Positions 29,546 through 38,949 of a stretch of DNA of 64,000 bases are shown here, in pieces. Positions within the stretch are counted from its first letter, which is position 1. The number at the start of each line of letters is the position of its first letter. The position numbers were made by a program, and so were the translations under genes. Origin of the DNA: Magnetococcus marinus MC-1 (GTDB taxonomy: Bacteria; Pseudomonadota; Magnetococcia; Magnetococcales; Magnetococcaceae); NCBI RefSeq assembly GCF_000014865.1, contig NC_008576.1, positions 3,129,501 to 3,193,500 on the forward strand, given 5' to 3'. The notes below the pieces were generated by a model. The model was not told where the DNA came from. It ran no database searches and worked only from the letters and a program-made list of their open reading frames with translations.

Positions 29546-32245
29546 GTGGACAACGACCCTCTAGAGAGCCTGGCCCAACGCATCGCACATATGCATGGGG
29601 CGCTGGAGGCCAGCCAGAAGATACAGAATGCCTTGGTGGAACGCGCCGAACGCCAAGGGGGGGAGACCCCCTTTACCCTGTTTGAGCGGCATGCTTTGCT
29701 GGATCAACAGCTACGCCGTTCGCGGCAAGCGCTACGCCATGCGAGGCGCGCCCTAGAGCATGAACGCAGCCACCACCAACAAACCCTCCGCCAGCAGCGG
29801 GTGGAGAGCTTGCGCCATCACACCATTGTGGAGCATGCCAGCGACGCCATTTTACAGGTCAATGGCGAGGGAGACATCCTCTACAGCAATCCAGCGGCAC
29901 ACAAGCTGTTTGGCTATGACGAAGCGGCCTTGGCGAAAACGCCCCTGAGCACTCTGTTTCCAAACCAACACCAGAGCCGCAGCCAATCGGTCACGCTCTC
30001 TCTGCGACAAGATGCTGGACACGACCACGCCCTAGCCTGGACCGCTCTGCGCAACGATGGCGGTTTAATAGACGTAGGGGCCTTTATCAGCCCGGTAGAA
30101 GCGGAAGATCAGGCGCTTTACACCCTTATTTTGCACGATCTTTCCCTCCAATTACGGCTGCATCAAGCCCAGGAAGAGAGCCGTGATCAAGCCCTTACCA
30201 GCGACCGCATCTGGACCCAACTGCTCGACCGCATGACGGAACAGTTGCGCACCCCCCTGCACAATCTCGCGGGTCTGTTGGAGTTGCTGCAAAGCAACCC
30301 GCAAAAGGCGGCCCAACAGGGTTATTTGGAGAGTGCCCGCACCACCGTCTCGGAGCTGCTGCAACAACTGCAAATGCTGCCCAACCACACAACCTTGCTT
30401 AGTGCGCCGCTGGCGGGTGAACGTTTGACCTTTGATCTCCTGCAAATGTTAGAAGGCACCACCCGCCAGTGGGCCAGCGTTGCCCAACAAAAGGGGCTGC
30501 AACTGCTCTGTATGGTACCGCCGCAACTGCCTGCGATCTGGGAGGGTGACTTAACCCGCCTGCGGCAGGTGGTGGGGGGATTGTTGGAACGTAGCGTGGG
30601 TGCCACCCAGCAGGGCACGGTTTGCCTCTCCCTACACGCCCAGCAACAGCCTAATTCCAGTTGGTATGAGCTTGAGATCTGCATTGCCGACAGTCGCCCC
30701 CCGATGCAGACCGAGCAGATGATTGCTCTCCAGCAATTTTTGCGGCAAGAGGGGCAGGCAGGCCCCTTGCATGATGGGGCAGAAACCCTGTCGCTGGCGA
30801 TTATCCGTCAATTGGCGGGGTTTATGCGGGGTCGTTTAGAGTTTGCCTTTGACCATGAGCGGGGGGAGAGCCGTTTTATCCTCAGCTTACCGCTACTGCC
30901 GGGCCCACAACCTAGCCAGCCGTTAACCAGGGAGCTACTGGGCCGACGAATTTTAATTTTAGAGCCCTATCCAGCCTACGCGAACTATCTCGCCACCCTC
31001 TGCCAGCAGTGGGGCATGGTTGCCCACAGCACCAGCAGCGAGGCGCAAGCCATCGCAACATGGCAGGGGTTGCAGCAGTTGGGCATGCTGCCGGAGTTTA
31101 TGTTAGCCCCACCGGCAAACCCCGACCAGCCCGCACCTTGGCGCGACGCCCCAGCGGGAACCCTGCATCTGTTAACCCTAACCCGTGGGCCGACCCCAAA
31201 CCAGCCTGCTAGCCTGTGCAAACCGCTCTCCCGCCAAGCTTTGTACGAAGCCCTTACCCAACAGCGACAGGATGCCCCCGCTGCATCCCCTGCTTTACCT
31301 TCGCACATCACCAACCCACTACGCCAAGATCGCCTTTTATTGGTTGAGGATAACCCCATCAACCAAAAGGTCGCCTTAGGCATGCTCAAGCGGTTTGGTT
31401 TTCAAGCCACCGTCGTGGACCGTGGGGCCAAGGCGTTGCAAGCGGTCAAAGAGCACCCCTTTGATCTGATATTAATGGATATTCAAATGCCAGAGATGGA
31501 TGGTTATGCCACCACTGCGGCGATCCGCCACTGGGAGCGCGAGAGCGGCACCCCGCGCCAGCCTATCTCGGCCCTAACGGCCAACGCCATGAGCGGCGAC
31601 CGGGAGCTCTGTTTGGCCGCCGACATGGATGACTATCTCAGCAAGCCCCTTAAACAGGAGGCTCTGTGGGATTTGCTCAAGCGCTGGTTAAACGATCTGC
31701 CTGAGCACCCCCCCATGCTGGAGCGATCACCCCTTGCTGAGCCAGCCACCTTAGCCCCGCCTCTACCCGCTGCCAAACCAGCAGAAAAACCTGTGGAAGC
31801 AGAGCCTGCCTCCAACCCAACGACCCGTTGCCTAGACCATGGTAAATTAGATGAGCTTGAACGTATGATGTCGGTTATGGAGAATGGCTTTCAAGAGTTG
31901 CTTAGCCGTTATCTCAGCGACACTCCAGTTTTGTTGCAAAATTTGGCCGCCGCTGTCGAGGCACAGGATGCCAAGCAGGCCCGCCAACTGGCCCACAATC
32001 TTAAATCCACCAGCGCCAGTCTGGGGGCCAAGCTACTTTCGGTGCAAGCTCAGCAGATAGAAGCGTTGAGCAAACAGGGGCAAACTGCGTTAATTCCACC
32101 CCTACTGCCCGATCTGCTCCACCATTTTCAACAGGCCGCGCGGGAGATGGCACAACGCTTATCCCTTACGTCGAGCGGTTCAGGGGATGTGCCCCAGTCG
32201 CAAAAAGCGTGCGTTTCAGCCAATTTTAACACCGCTCTGGGTTAA
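29546..32245 (+). CDS. Degenerate hybrid histidine kinase (PAS-pseudokinase-pseudoREC-REC-HPt)
   Basis: 899 residues with a GTG start three bases after the FIST stop. A coiled coil (about 50-90) and a PAS domain (about 95-210) precede a HisKA-like helix in which the phosphoacceptor His is replaced: MTEQLRTPLHNL has Glu (E232) where MSHELRTPL has His. The HATPase region lacks the N box Asn and the glycine boxes (IADSRPPM, AETLSLAII). A first receiver (about 470-570) has no recognisable acceptor Asp. The second receiver is intact (D645 in MDIQMPEMDG), and the C-terminal HPt has H817 in AHNLKSTSASLG. So it should not autophosphorylate, but could relay phosphate from another kinase. Confidence 0.85.
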   Translation: MDNDPLESLAQRIAHMHGALEASQKIQNALVERAERQGGETPFTLFERHALLDQQLRRSRQALRHARRALEHERSHHQQTLRQQRVESLRHHTIVEHASDAILQVNGEGDILYSNPAAHKLFGYDEAALAKTPLSTLFPNQHQSRSQSVTLSLRQDAGHDHALAWTALRNDGGLIDVGAFISPVEAEDQALYTLILHDLSLQLRLHQAQEESRDQALTSDRIWTQLLDRMTEQLRTPLHNLAGLLELLQSNPQKAAQQGYLESARTTVSELLQQLQMLPNHTTLLSAPLAGERLTFDLLQMLEGTTRQWASVAQQKGLQLLCMVPPQLPAIWEGDLTRLRQVVGGLLERSVGATQQGTVCLSLHAQQQPNSSWYELEICIADSRPPMQTEQMIALQQFLRQEGQAGPLHDGAETLSLAIIRQLAGFMRGRLEFAFDHERGESRFILSLPLLPGPQPSQPLTRELLGRRILILEPYPAYANYLATLCQQWGMVAHSTSSEAQAIATWQGLQQLGMLPEFMLAPPANPDQPAPWRDAPAGTLHLLTLTRGPTPNQPASLCKPLSRQALYEALTQQRQDAPAASPALPSHITNPLRQDRLLLVEDNPINQKVALGMLKRFGFQATVVDRGAKALQAVKEHPFDLILMDIQMPEMDGYATTAAIRHWERESGTPRQPISALTANAMSGDRELCLAADMDDYLSKPLKQEALWDLLKRWLNDLPEHPPMLERSPLAEPATLAPPLPAAKPAEKPVEAEPASNPTTRCLDHGKLDELERMMSVMENGFQELLSRYLSDTPVLLQNLAAAVEAQDAKQARQLAHNLKSTSASLGAKLLSVQAQQIEALSKQGQTALIPPLLPDLLHHFQQAAREMAQRLSLTSSGSGDVPQSQKACVSANFNTALG

Positions 32246-32542
32246 TAGATGACACACCGGCTTGGTACGCTTATCCTGATGAAACCGACCTAAGTTCACG
32301 GTTAGCCCCAGCTGTGCGGGGTTTATTCGCCTCTCCATTAGGGGGATGTGTGTGATTTTACGGCCTGTACAGGGGCGTTATTCTCCTGGTTAGTACTAAA
32401 GAGCATTTTCCTTGACCGTTACCAAAGCGTCGCACAATGCTACACCCAAGTCATAACCATGTATTAGCATCGGCCCCATACAAAGGGAGCTCTGCCTAAT
32501 GAATGGCAGGCACACACGACAAAGTATCAATGGAGAGCAGGC
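32246..32542. other. Intergenic region
   Basis: About 300 bp without a supported gene. A weak stem-loop (GCCCC/GGGGT, 32305-32321) followed by TTATT may end the upstream operon. A promoter for the acyltransferase gene is expected but not identified. Confidence 0.35.
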
Positions 32543-34423
32543 ATGTCCCCATCGGATGAGCGCCGCCTGATCAAGTTGGATCAAGCCCTGAGCCAAAAAT
32601 TAAAGCGTCCGCTGGCAATCGGGCTGGCGAAGGTATTGGAACCTATCTTGGGCATCAATCGGTTTAACCGTGAATATATCAAGCTGCTGGAAAAAGATCA
32701 GAGCGACGATCAATTTCTGCAAAGGGCGCTGGCGTTACTCATCGGCTCGGTACAGGTATCCCATAGCGAGTTGGAACGCATCCCGGCCAGTGGCGGTGTA
32801 ATCCTGGTCGCCAACCACCCCTTTGGCGGTATTGAAGGGGTGATGCTGGCGGTCCTGCTCAAGGCCATTCGTCCAGACATCAAGTTTATTGCCAACTATA
32901 TGCTGGGGCAGATTCCCGAGTTTCGCGATCTGCTCATCCCGGTGGATCCCTTTGGAGGAGAGAGCGCCACCAAGCGCAACGTGGGGCATGTGGTTAAGGC
33001 GATCCGCTGGGTGCGTAAGGAACAAGGGCTGTTGGTGATCTTTCCAGCCGGGGAGGTCTCTAGCCTGGAGCTCAAATCACGCCGCGTGGTGGACCCTGCT
33101 TGGCAAGTTGGCGCAGCCCGCATTATTCGCGCGGCCCAGGCACAGGTCATACCCTTGCTGTTTCAGGGCTCCAACGGTCCTCTCTTTCAATTGGCGGGCT
33201 TAATTCATCCCCGTTTGCGTACCGCTCTGCTGCCCCGCGAAATGCTCAACAAAGGGCAGCGCGATATTCCCTTGCGCATTGGGCACCCCATCGCCTTTAG
33301 TCGCCTGGATAAGATGGAGAGCGACCAAGAGCTTATCGACTATCTACGCATGCGCACCTACCTGCTGGATGCCGATGAGAAAAAAGAGCCGCGCACCCCG
33401 CTGTCCCCTCAATCGAACAAGAGCGTGGCAGCGCTGGAGCCCATCATCTCGGCCTGTGACCCGCAACTGTTGCGTAAAGAGATTGATCAGCTACCTGCCG
33501 CCCAACGGCTCTTGAGCAGCGGCAACCAGACGGTCTATGTGGCCCACGCTCACCAAATTCCTATGCTGTTGCAAGAGATTGGTCGTTTGCGCGAAATCAC
33601 CTTTCGCGAGGTAGGGGAAGGCACGGGCAAATCCATTGATCTGGACATCTTTGATGCCCACTACATGCATCTGTTCATCTGGCAAGAGCAGGCGCAGGAG
33701 TTGGTTGGGGCCTACCGCATGGGCCGCCTGGATCACATTATGGGCAGCAGCGCAGGCAAAAAGGGGCTTTATACCAGCACCCTGTTTAAATATAAAAAAT
33801 CCTTTTTAAAACAGCTTGGGCCAGCCTTGGAGATGGGGCGCTCCTTTGTTCGACCGGAGTATCAGCGCAGCTATGCCCCCCTGCTGTTGTTATGGAAGGG
33901 CATTGGTCACTATGTGGTGGCCCATCCGGAATATAAGGTGCTGTTTGGCCCTGTGAGTATAACCACGGAGTACACCCCGGCCTCGCGTCAATTGATTGTG
34001 GGGTATTTAAAAAGCCACAACGATATGGAGAACCCGCCCCGCATGATTAAGGCGCGTAAACCCTATCGTCTACAGGGTTTAAAGGGGCTGGTTAGTCCAC
34101 AGGCCATTGAGAATATTCAGGATGTGGATGCCCTATCTGGTTTGGTGGCGGAGATTGAACGGGATGGTAAAGGGGTACCGATTCTGTTAAAGCAATATCT
34201 TAAACTGGGCGGGCGCATCGCGGGCTTTAACATTGACCCTGACTTTAGCGATGTGTTGGATGGTCTTATTTTTGTGGATCTCACCCAAACCGAGCAGCGC
34301 ACCCTTAACAAATACATGGGGGCGGCGGGTGCAGAGCGCTTTTTGGCCTACCACGCCCAGCGGGAGCATGCCCCAACCGCGCCCCCCAGCATAGAGGCAC
34401 CCGGCCTGCATGGCAGCCATTGA
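32543..34423 (+). CDS. Two-domain acyltransferase (PlsC-like plus GNAT N-acyltransferase), OlsF-like
   Basis: 626 residues. The N-terminal half (about 70-285) is a lysophospholipid-acyltransferase fold with the variant catalytic motif NHPFGGIEG near 91 and an FPAGEVSS block. The C-terminal half (about 310-600) is a GNAT-type acyl-ACP-dependent N-acyltransferase (REITFREVGEGTG, DIFDAHYMHLFIWQ, GRSFVRPEYQ). This fusion is the architecture of OlsF, which makes ornithine lipids in one protein: the C-terminal domain N-acylates ornithine and the N-terminal domain adds the second chain. Assignment to ornithine lipid is inference from architecture. Clear GGAGAG site upstream; monocistronic. Confidence 0.8.
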   Translation: MSPSDERRLIKLDQALSQKLKRPLAIGLAKVLEPILGINRFNREYIKLLEKDQSDDQFLQRALALLIGSVQVSHSELERIPASGGVILVANHPFGGIEGVMLAVLLKAIRPDIKFIANYMLGQIPEFRDLLIPVDPFGGESATKRNVGHVVKAIRWVRKEQGLLVIFPAGEVSSLELKSRRVVDPAWQVGAARIIRAAQAQVIPLLFQGSNGPLFQLAGLIHPRLRTALLPREMLNKGQRDIPLRIGHPIAFSRLDKMESDQELIDYLRMRTYLLDADEKKEPRTPLSPQSNKSVAALEPIISACDPQLLRKEIDQLPAAQRLLSSGNQTVYVAHAHQIPMLLQEIGRLREITFREVGEGTGKSIDLDIFDAHYMHLFIWQEQAQELVGAYRMGRLDHIMGSSAGKKGLYTSTLFKYKKSFLKQLGPALEMGRSFVRPEYQRSYAPLLLLWKGIGHYVVAHPEYKVLFGPVSITTEYTPASRQLIVGYLKSHNDMENPPRMIKARKPYRLQGLKGLVSPQAIENIQDVDALSGLVAEIERDGKGVPILLKQYLKLGGRIAGFNIDPDFSDVLDGLIFVDLTQTEQRTLNKYMGAAGAERFLAYHAQREHAPTAPPSIEAPGLHGSH

Positions 34424-34461
34424 TTGAGCCCTTTGGCCAATGCCCTTGAGCAGATTGAGAA

Positions 34462-34482
34462 CAGGGGGGGGTTCCCCCCCTG
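34462..34482. terminator. GC-only hairpin between convergent genes
   Basis: A perfect stem CAGGGGGGG/CCCCCCCTG with loop GTT lies between the stops of the acyltransferase (plus strand) and tamB (minus strand). There is no T run, so it may act with Rho or simply stabilise 3' ends. A second short palindrome (CGCCCCTAGGGCG) lies near 34525. Confidence 0.45.
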
Positions 34483-34560
34483 ACTTCCACCCACGGCAAC
34501 ACAGCGGGCTTCCCCCCCTCTAAGCGCCCCTAGGGCGTTGCGGCTTAGGGGTACGCGACC

Positions 34561-37500
34561 CTAATAATCCTTGCTCCACTCCAATCCCAGGGCGGGCATA
34601 TTGGTCTCGTCAATATTGGTCTCAACCTGCACCCCCCGGCCAACATCCATCTCTATCCGCACCTTACGGGAACCCGGTGCCAGACCCTTTTGAATCTCTA
34701 AATAGATTTTATCCGTCAGATATTTACCCACACTTACCGCACCAGTCTGGGGAGAGTCGCCGCTCAACTCTAAACGGTCAAAGCCAATGGATTGTTGCAC
34801 ACGATCCATAATCCCCGGTCCACCCCCACGTAAGGTGTTGAGGGCGGCAGCCAGCTTAACCGCCTCCGCTGCCGTAAGATGGTCGCTATCCCGCCCAAAC
34901 AGGATGTTGGAGAGGATCTCATCCCTGGGCCGTTCAGGGTTGCTGGAGAGCACAATCTCTGGTTTAACCGCTGGCCCTTCCAACCCCACCACAGCTTCCA
35001 TGCTCCCCGTATTGGTGGTGGCTTTAACCGTTAGCTGCGGGCTCGGTGGCGATGCCCCTACAAAAACCACATCCCCTTTATCAATGGCATAGCGCCGCCC
35101 CAACAGATCCAACTGCCCTTTGGTAATGCCCAATTTCCCCACCACCAGCGGCTCTGCCGTGGTGCCCTTGACGGTTAAATCACCCGCCCACTCCGACTCT
35201 AGCCCAAAGCCCCGCACAAACACCCGCCCCGGCACTTTAAGATGCACATTCAACGTACCCTTGGGGGCATCAGCCCGTTCCTCAGCCGCACGGTTCTTAG
35301 ACTCTCCCCGCACCCGATAGTCAATCATCTCGGTGTCTGGCTTACCCGCACCGTCAGGTAGATAAATATTGGCGTGGTTTAGGGTAATGTCGCCCTTTAC
35401 CGCAAAGGCTTGAGCATGCCCGGTCAAATCAATGGCCCCACTGGCATTGGCCACCGCGTCATCCCGCTGAACCAGGTTCATCCTGAGCAAACGAAGCTGC
35501 ATCGCCACCGGGTGCAAGCCATCCTCCTGATAGGCCCCCTGCCCCACCATCTTGAGCGTACCCCCCTCCCCATCATGGGCGGTAAAATGGTTAAGCTTAA
35601 GCGCTAAACCCTGGAGTTGGGCATCCATCTGCATATCCAACAGACGCAAACCGGCCTCAGCCTGCTCAAACTGCCCATCCTTTAAGGTTATATGACCCGT
35701 AGGTTGCGGCTTTTGCAACGTGCCCGTAACCGCCAGATCCAAACCCAAACGCCCCGCGAGGCGTTGTGATTCCGGCAGGTCCAGCCACGGCAATAAACGG
35801 TTAAGGGAGATACTGCCCTGAAGTTTGCCATCCAGCGGCGCACTGGGGGCCATCGCAAACCGCGCAGGTTCCAAGCTAAACTTGGCCGGCAGACTGAACG
35901 CGCCCTGGAGCGGTTGATCCCCCAACCCTGCCAACTGCAAAGTACCCTGCAAGGGTTGCCCAGGCCGCACATGCAGATCCACCAGCCCGTTGAGCAGCGG
36001 CACATCACCCCCCGCCGGGTTGGGCAAACGCACCTTATCCAGGTTGAGTTTGGCCCCCAAACGCGGCCCCTGTAATGGCCCCTGCAACTGGGCATCCAGC
36101 GTCACCCACCCCCCCACATCGGCACGCCGCACCGGGGGCAGCGTGGCGAGATCCAGATGCGCCTTGAGCTGCATATTGGCCGCTTTGAGCCCCTTGTGCA
36201 GCGTTGCTTGTACACGACCCTCGCCCCAAGCCAAATCTAAAGGTTGGCTCTGTAGCGTGCCATCATGGCCCAACCGCATCTGCCAAGGTTGTTGCAGGGC
36301 CAGCGGCGTCTCATCCCAACGCCCCCGCAGCGTCGCCACATCAAGCTGCATACCTGCCTCATCCCGGGCCACCACCCCTTGCAGCGCCAACGCCAGCGTC
36401 CCCTCCACAAAGCCCTGCGCGGTCAGATCAAAATTGAGCTTTTCCATGCCGCCCTTAAGGGTACTCTCCAACTGATCCAGGCGTATTTCACCCTGCTCAA
36501 AACCCTGCAACTGAGTATGCAACTCCAGCTTGGGCTGTTTGCTGTTAAGCGCCAGCAGCTGCCCCTTGGCCGACAGTTTTTTTAAACCCAAATCTTGAAA
36601 CGCAACCTGCTCCCCCAACAGCGCCAGCTCCACACGTTGCTGACGGGCGTCGCCGTGCAGTTCCAGCTCCACCTTACCCTCCAGTTGCGCCAACGCCGGG
36701 TGCCAGTTATGCCACGCCCGCAGTTCGCTTACATGACCCCGCAAATCGCCATCCACCCCCAGGGTGGCAAGATCCACCACCAACGCCCCCTCCAGCTCCG
36801 TTTTTGGACCCTGTAAAGAAAGCTTGGGCAGGTGCAGACGCTGCGCCCCTTGATCCAACTTAAATTGGGTGAACAAGTTGGCCGTATCGCCCCCATGGGT
36901 GGCTTTAAGACGCAGCTCCCCTTGCGGGGTTTTAAGCAGGGATTGGGCGGCAAGATCCAGCACCAGCTCCGGCAAACGCTCTCCGTTTTGCATCAAGGCG
37001 CTGCCCAGTAACTGCGCCTTGATGCGGGGATCATCCACCCGGCCAGCCACTTGGAGATCCAGCACCCCTTGGCCGGCAAGATCCTGCCCCAACGGTTTGC
37101 CCAATTTAGCCAGATCCGCCATCTGCAATTGGCCTTGCAGAGCCAAACCTCCATCCGGGTTAAGCCGCCCATGACTGCGCCACTGCGCCAGGGGGGTGGT
37201 CAGCTGTAACTGGGTTAAAACCACCGAACCCTCGGCGGGTCGCAGCGTTGCCTGCAAATCCACACGGGGTTTTGCCCCCAACCAACTGGCAAGGGGCTCT
37301 GGCCACTTTTGCAGCCCATCGCCCCGAAGCTGGCTGGTCATGACAATCTCTTTAAGCCCCGCGTGCAGATCGGCCCGGCTGCGCAATAGGACCCGCCCTT
37401 GGCCGCTCATGCCATGGGGTTGCAACAGTTTTTCCAGATCGGCACTATCTAGGGCCACATTAAAAGCCCCGCTCTGTTGCAGCAGATCAAACAAACCATC

Positions 37501-38949
37501 CAGCGTGAGCTTTACATGACGCTCTTGCAGAGTAAAATGGTCCAAAACCAAGGGTTTTTGCGGATGCCACGCCAGCGCACCCTGCCAGCGGGGGGTCAGG
37601 TGGCGATCTGGCTCTGGCAGGCTAGCCAGTTGCAGATCTCCCATACCGTCGGTCTCTACCCCATAGCCCCCCGCACCATCCGGGGTAGCGACGAGGTTAA
37701 GCACCACTTTTTCCCATTGCAGATCGGGCAGAGTGCCCTTGCGCACCTCTAACTTAACCGTGGCTAAGGGGGCCGTCACTGCACCCTTGGCCTCAATCTC
37801 GACCCGCCCTTGCCCTTGCAGGGGTTGCCCGAGCAGCGGTTGCAAAACGCTTAGATCCTCCCCTTGCAGGGTTAGCTTACTCTGGAGCTGCTCTCCCGCC
37901 ACACGGGCCTGCCCCTGTAGCTGCCAAGCACGACCCTGTAGCGCCAGCTTCTCTAACACCACCCCCTCGGCCTGGGTATGCAGCGCCATTTCAAAAGGCA
38001 AGCCCTGCTCGGTGAGCAGATCGGGCAACCAGGAGGGCAACAGGGCACTGGGCACATGCTGCCAAGCCCCCTGCCACTGTAGCGCTGGCCCCGCACTCTG
38101 CTGCTGTAGATGCAGCGCACTATGCAGTTTGCCCCAGGCGCTGGAGTCCAGGTTAAGGGTGCCCTGCCACTGCTCAAGGGGGCCATGGCCGGTTAAGGTG
38201 AGGTGATGGGTATCCTCTAATGCCGCCCCCAGGTATTGGTGGCTCAGATTGCCCGACAGCTCAGCCAGCAGCTTGAGGGCCAATGTAGGGCTGCTGCCCA
38301 AGCCCAACCGACCTTGTAGATCCAGATTAAGCTGCGTGGCTGCTCGCCCTTTAAGGCTTAGTGAAAAGGGTTTCTCCTGCTGCGCGGTGGGGGCCACCCC
38401 CAATTGCAGCATCAGCGCCAGCGCTTCACCTCCGGTGAGGGCGGCGTCCAACTGAATCTCTGCAATGGCCGCCTGTTGCAGCTCAAAGGCTGCCAATAGG
38501 GGGCGCAGATCCACCCCTGCACCGTCATCGTCGGCGGGTTTGGCCTCCACCACTTGGGTTGGCTCGGAGTGGGGTGGCCGCAGCAGATGCAACCGCTGCA
38601 CGGTGAGCGCCTCAATACGCAGCTTGCCTTGCAGCAGTGCCAGCGGGCTCCAGTGGAGACGCGCCCCCTCCAGCTGCAACCACACCCCCTGGTTATCCTT
38701 AACCGCCAGCCGTCGCAGGTGTAGATCGCTCAACTGCAAGCCGGCCTCGCCCAGTTGCAGCTCCACCCCAGCCTGGGCGGCCAACTGCTCCACGTGGGTT
38801 CCTGCCCATTGCCGTAAAGCGGGCAGTTGCCACGCGCCCCACGCCAGCAGAGGCACCAACAGAAGCAGCGCCATTAGGGCCATCAACAGGCGCAACCACC
38901 CTGCACGACCCTTAACCGGTTCGCTCTGTGTTGTCGGTTGTGGCGTCAT
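34561..38949 (-). CDS. tamB: Translocation and assembly module protein TamB
   Basis: 1462 residues, within the usual TamB range. An N-terminal membrane anchor (about 17-42, LRLLMALMALLLLVPLLAWG) is followed by a very long periplasmic region of short amphipathic beta strands with AsmA-like repeats. The C-terminal DUF490 domain (about 1130-1462) ends in QVETNIDETNMPALGLEWSKDY-type sequence, the TamB hallmark. TamB spans the periplasm and, with TamA, helps insert autotransporters and moves phospholipid to the outer membrane. It directly abuts tamA (no gap), so translation is probably coupled. Confidence 0.95.
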   Translation of the reverse strand: MTPQPTTQSEPVKGRAGWLRLLMALMALLLLVPLLAWGAWQLPALRQWAGTHVEQLAAQAGVELQLGEAGLQLSDLHLRRLAVKDNQGVWLQLEGARLHWSPLALLQGKLRIEALTVQRLHLLRPPHSEPTQVVEAKPADDDGAGVDLRPLLAAFELQQAAIAEIQLDAALTGGEALALMLQLGVAPTAQQEKPFSLSLKGRAATQLNLDLQGRLGLGSSPTLALKLLAELSGNLSHQYLGAALEDTHHLTLTGHGPLEQWQGTLNLDSSAWGKLHSALHLQQQSAGPALQWQGAWQHVPSALLPSWLPDLLTEQGLPFEMALHTQAEGVVLEKLALQGRAWQLQGQARVAGEQLQSKLTLQGEDLSVLQPLLGQPLQGQGRVEIEAKGAVTAPLATVKLEVRKGTLPDLQWEKVVLNLVATPDGAGGYGVETDGMGDLQLASLPEPDRHLTPRWQGALAWHPQKPLVLDHFTLQERHVKLTLDGLFDLLQQSGAFNVALDSADLEKLLQPHGMSGQGRVLLRSRADLHAGLKEIVMTSQLRGDGLQKWPEPLASWLGAKPRVDLQATLRPAEGSVVLTQLQLTTPLAQWRSHGRLNPDGGLALQGQLQMADLAKLGKPLGQDLAGQGVLDLQVAGRVDDPRIKAQLLGSALMQNGERLPELVLDLAAQSLLKTPQGELRLKATHGGDTANLFTQFKLDQGAQRLHLPKLSLQGPKTELEGALVVDLATLGVDGDLRGHVSELRAWHNWHPALAQLEGKVELELHGDARQQRVELALLGEQVAFQDLGLKKLSAKGQLLALNSKQPKLELHTQLQGFEQGEIRLDQLESTLKGGMEKLNFDLTAQGFVEGTLALALQGVVARDEAGMQLDVATLRGRWDETPLALQQPWQMRLGHDGTLQSQPLDLAWGEGRVQATLHKGLKAANMQLKAHLDLATLPPVRRADVGGWVTLDAQLQGPLQGPRLGAKLNLDKVRLPNPAGGDVPLLNGLVDLHVRPGQPLQGTLQLAGLGDQPLQGAFSLPAKFSLEPARFAMAPSAPLDGKLQGSISLNRLLPWLDLPESQRLAGRLGLDLAVTGTLQKPQPTGHITLKDGQFEQAEAGLRLLDMQMDAQLQGLALKLNHFTAHDGEGGTLKMVGQGAYQEDGLHPVAMQLRLLRMNLVQRDDAVANASGAIDLTGHAQAFAVKGDITLNHANIYLPDGAGKPDTEMIDYRVRGESKNRAAEERADAPKGTLNVHLKVPGRVFVRGFGLESEWAGDLTVKGTTAEPLVVGKLGITKGQLDLLGRRYAIDKGDVVFVGASPPSPQLTVKATTNTGSMEAVVGLEGPAVKPEIVLSSNPERPRDEILSNILFGRDSDHLTAAEAVKLAAALNTLRGGGPGIMDRVQQSIGFDRLELSGDSPQTGAVSVGKYLTDKIYLEIQKGLAPGSRKVRIEMDVGRGVQVETNIDETNMPALGLEWSKDY

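Noticed and set aside
32305-32325. Terminator after the degenerate hybrid kinase gene
   Set aside because: The stem is only four to five pairs and the T run is interrupted, so it is mentioned only in the gap entry.
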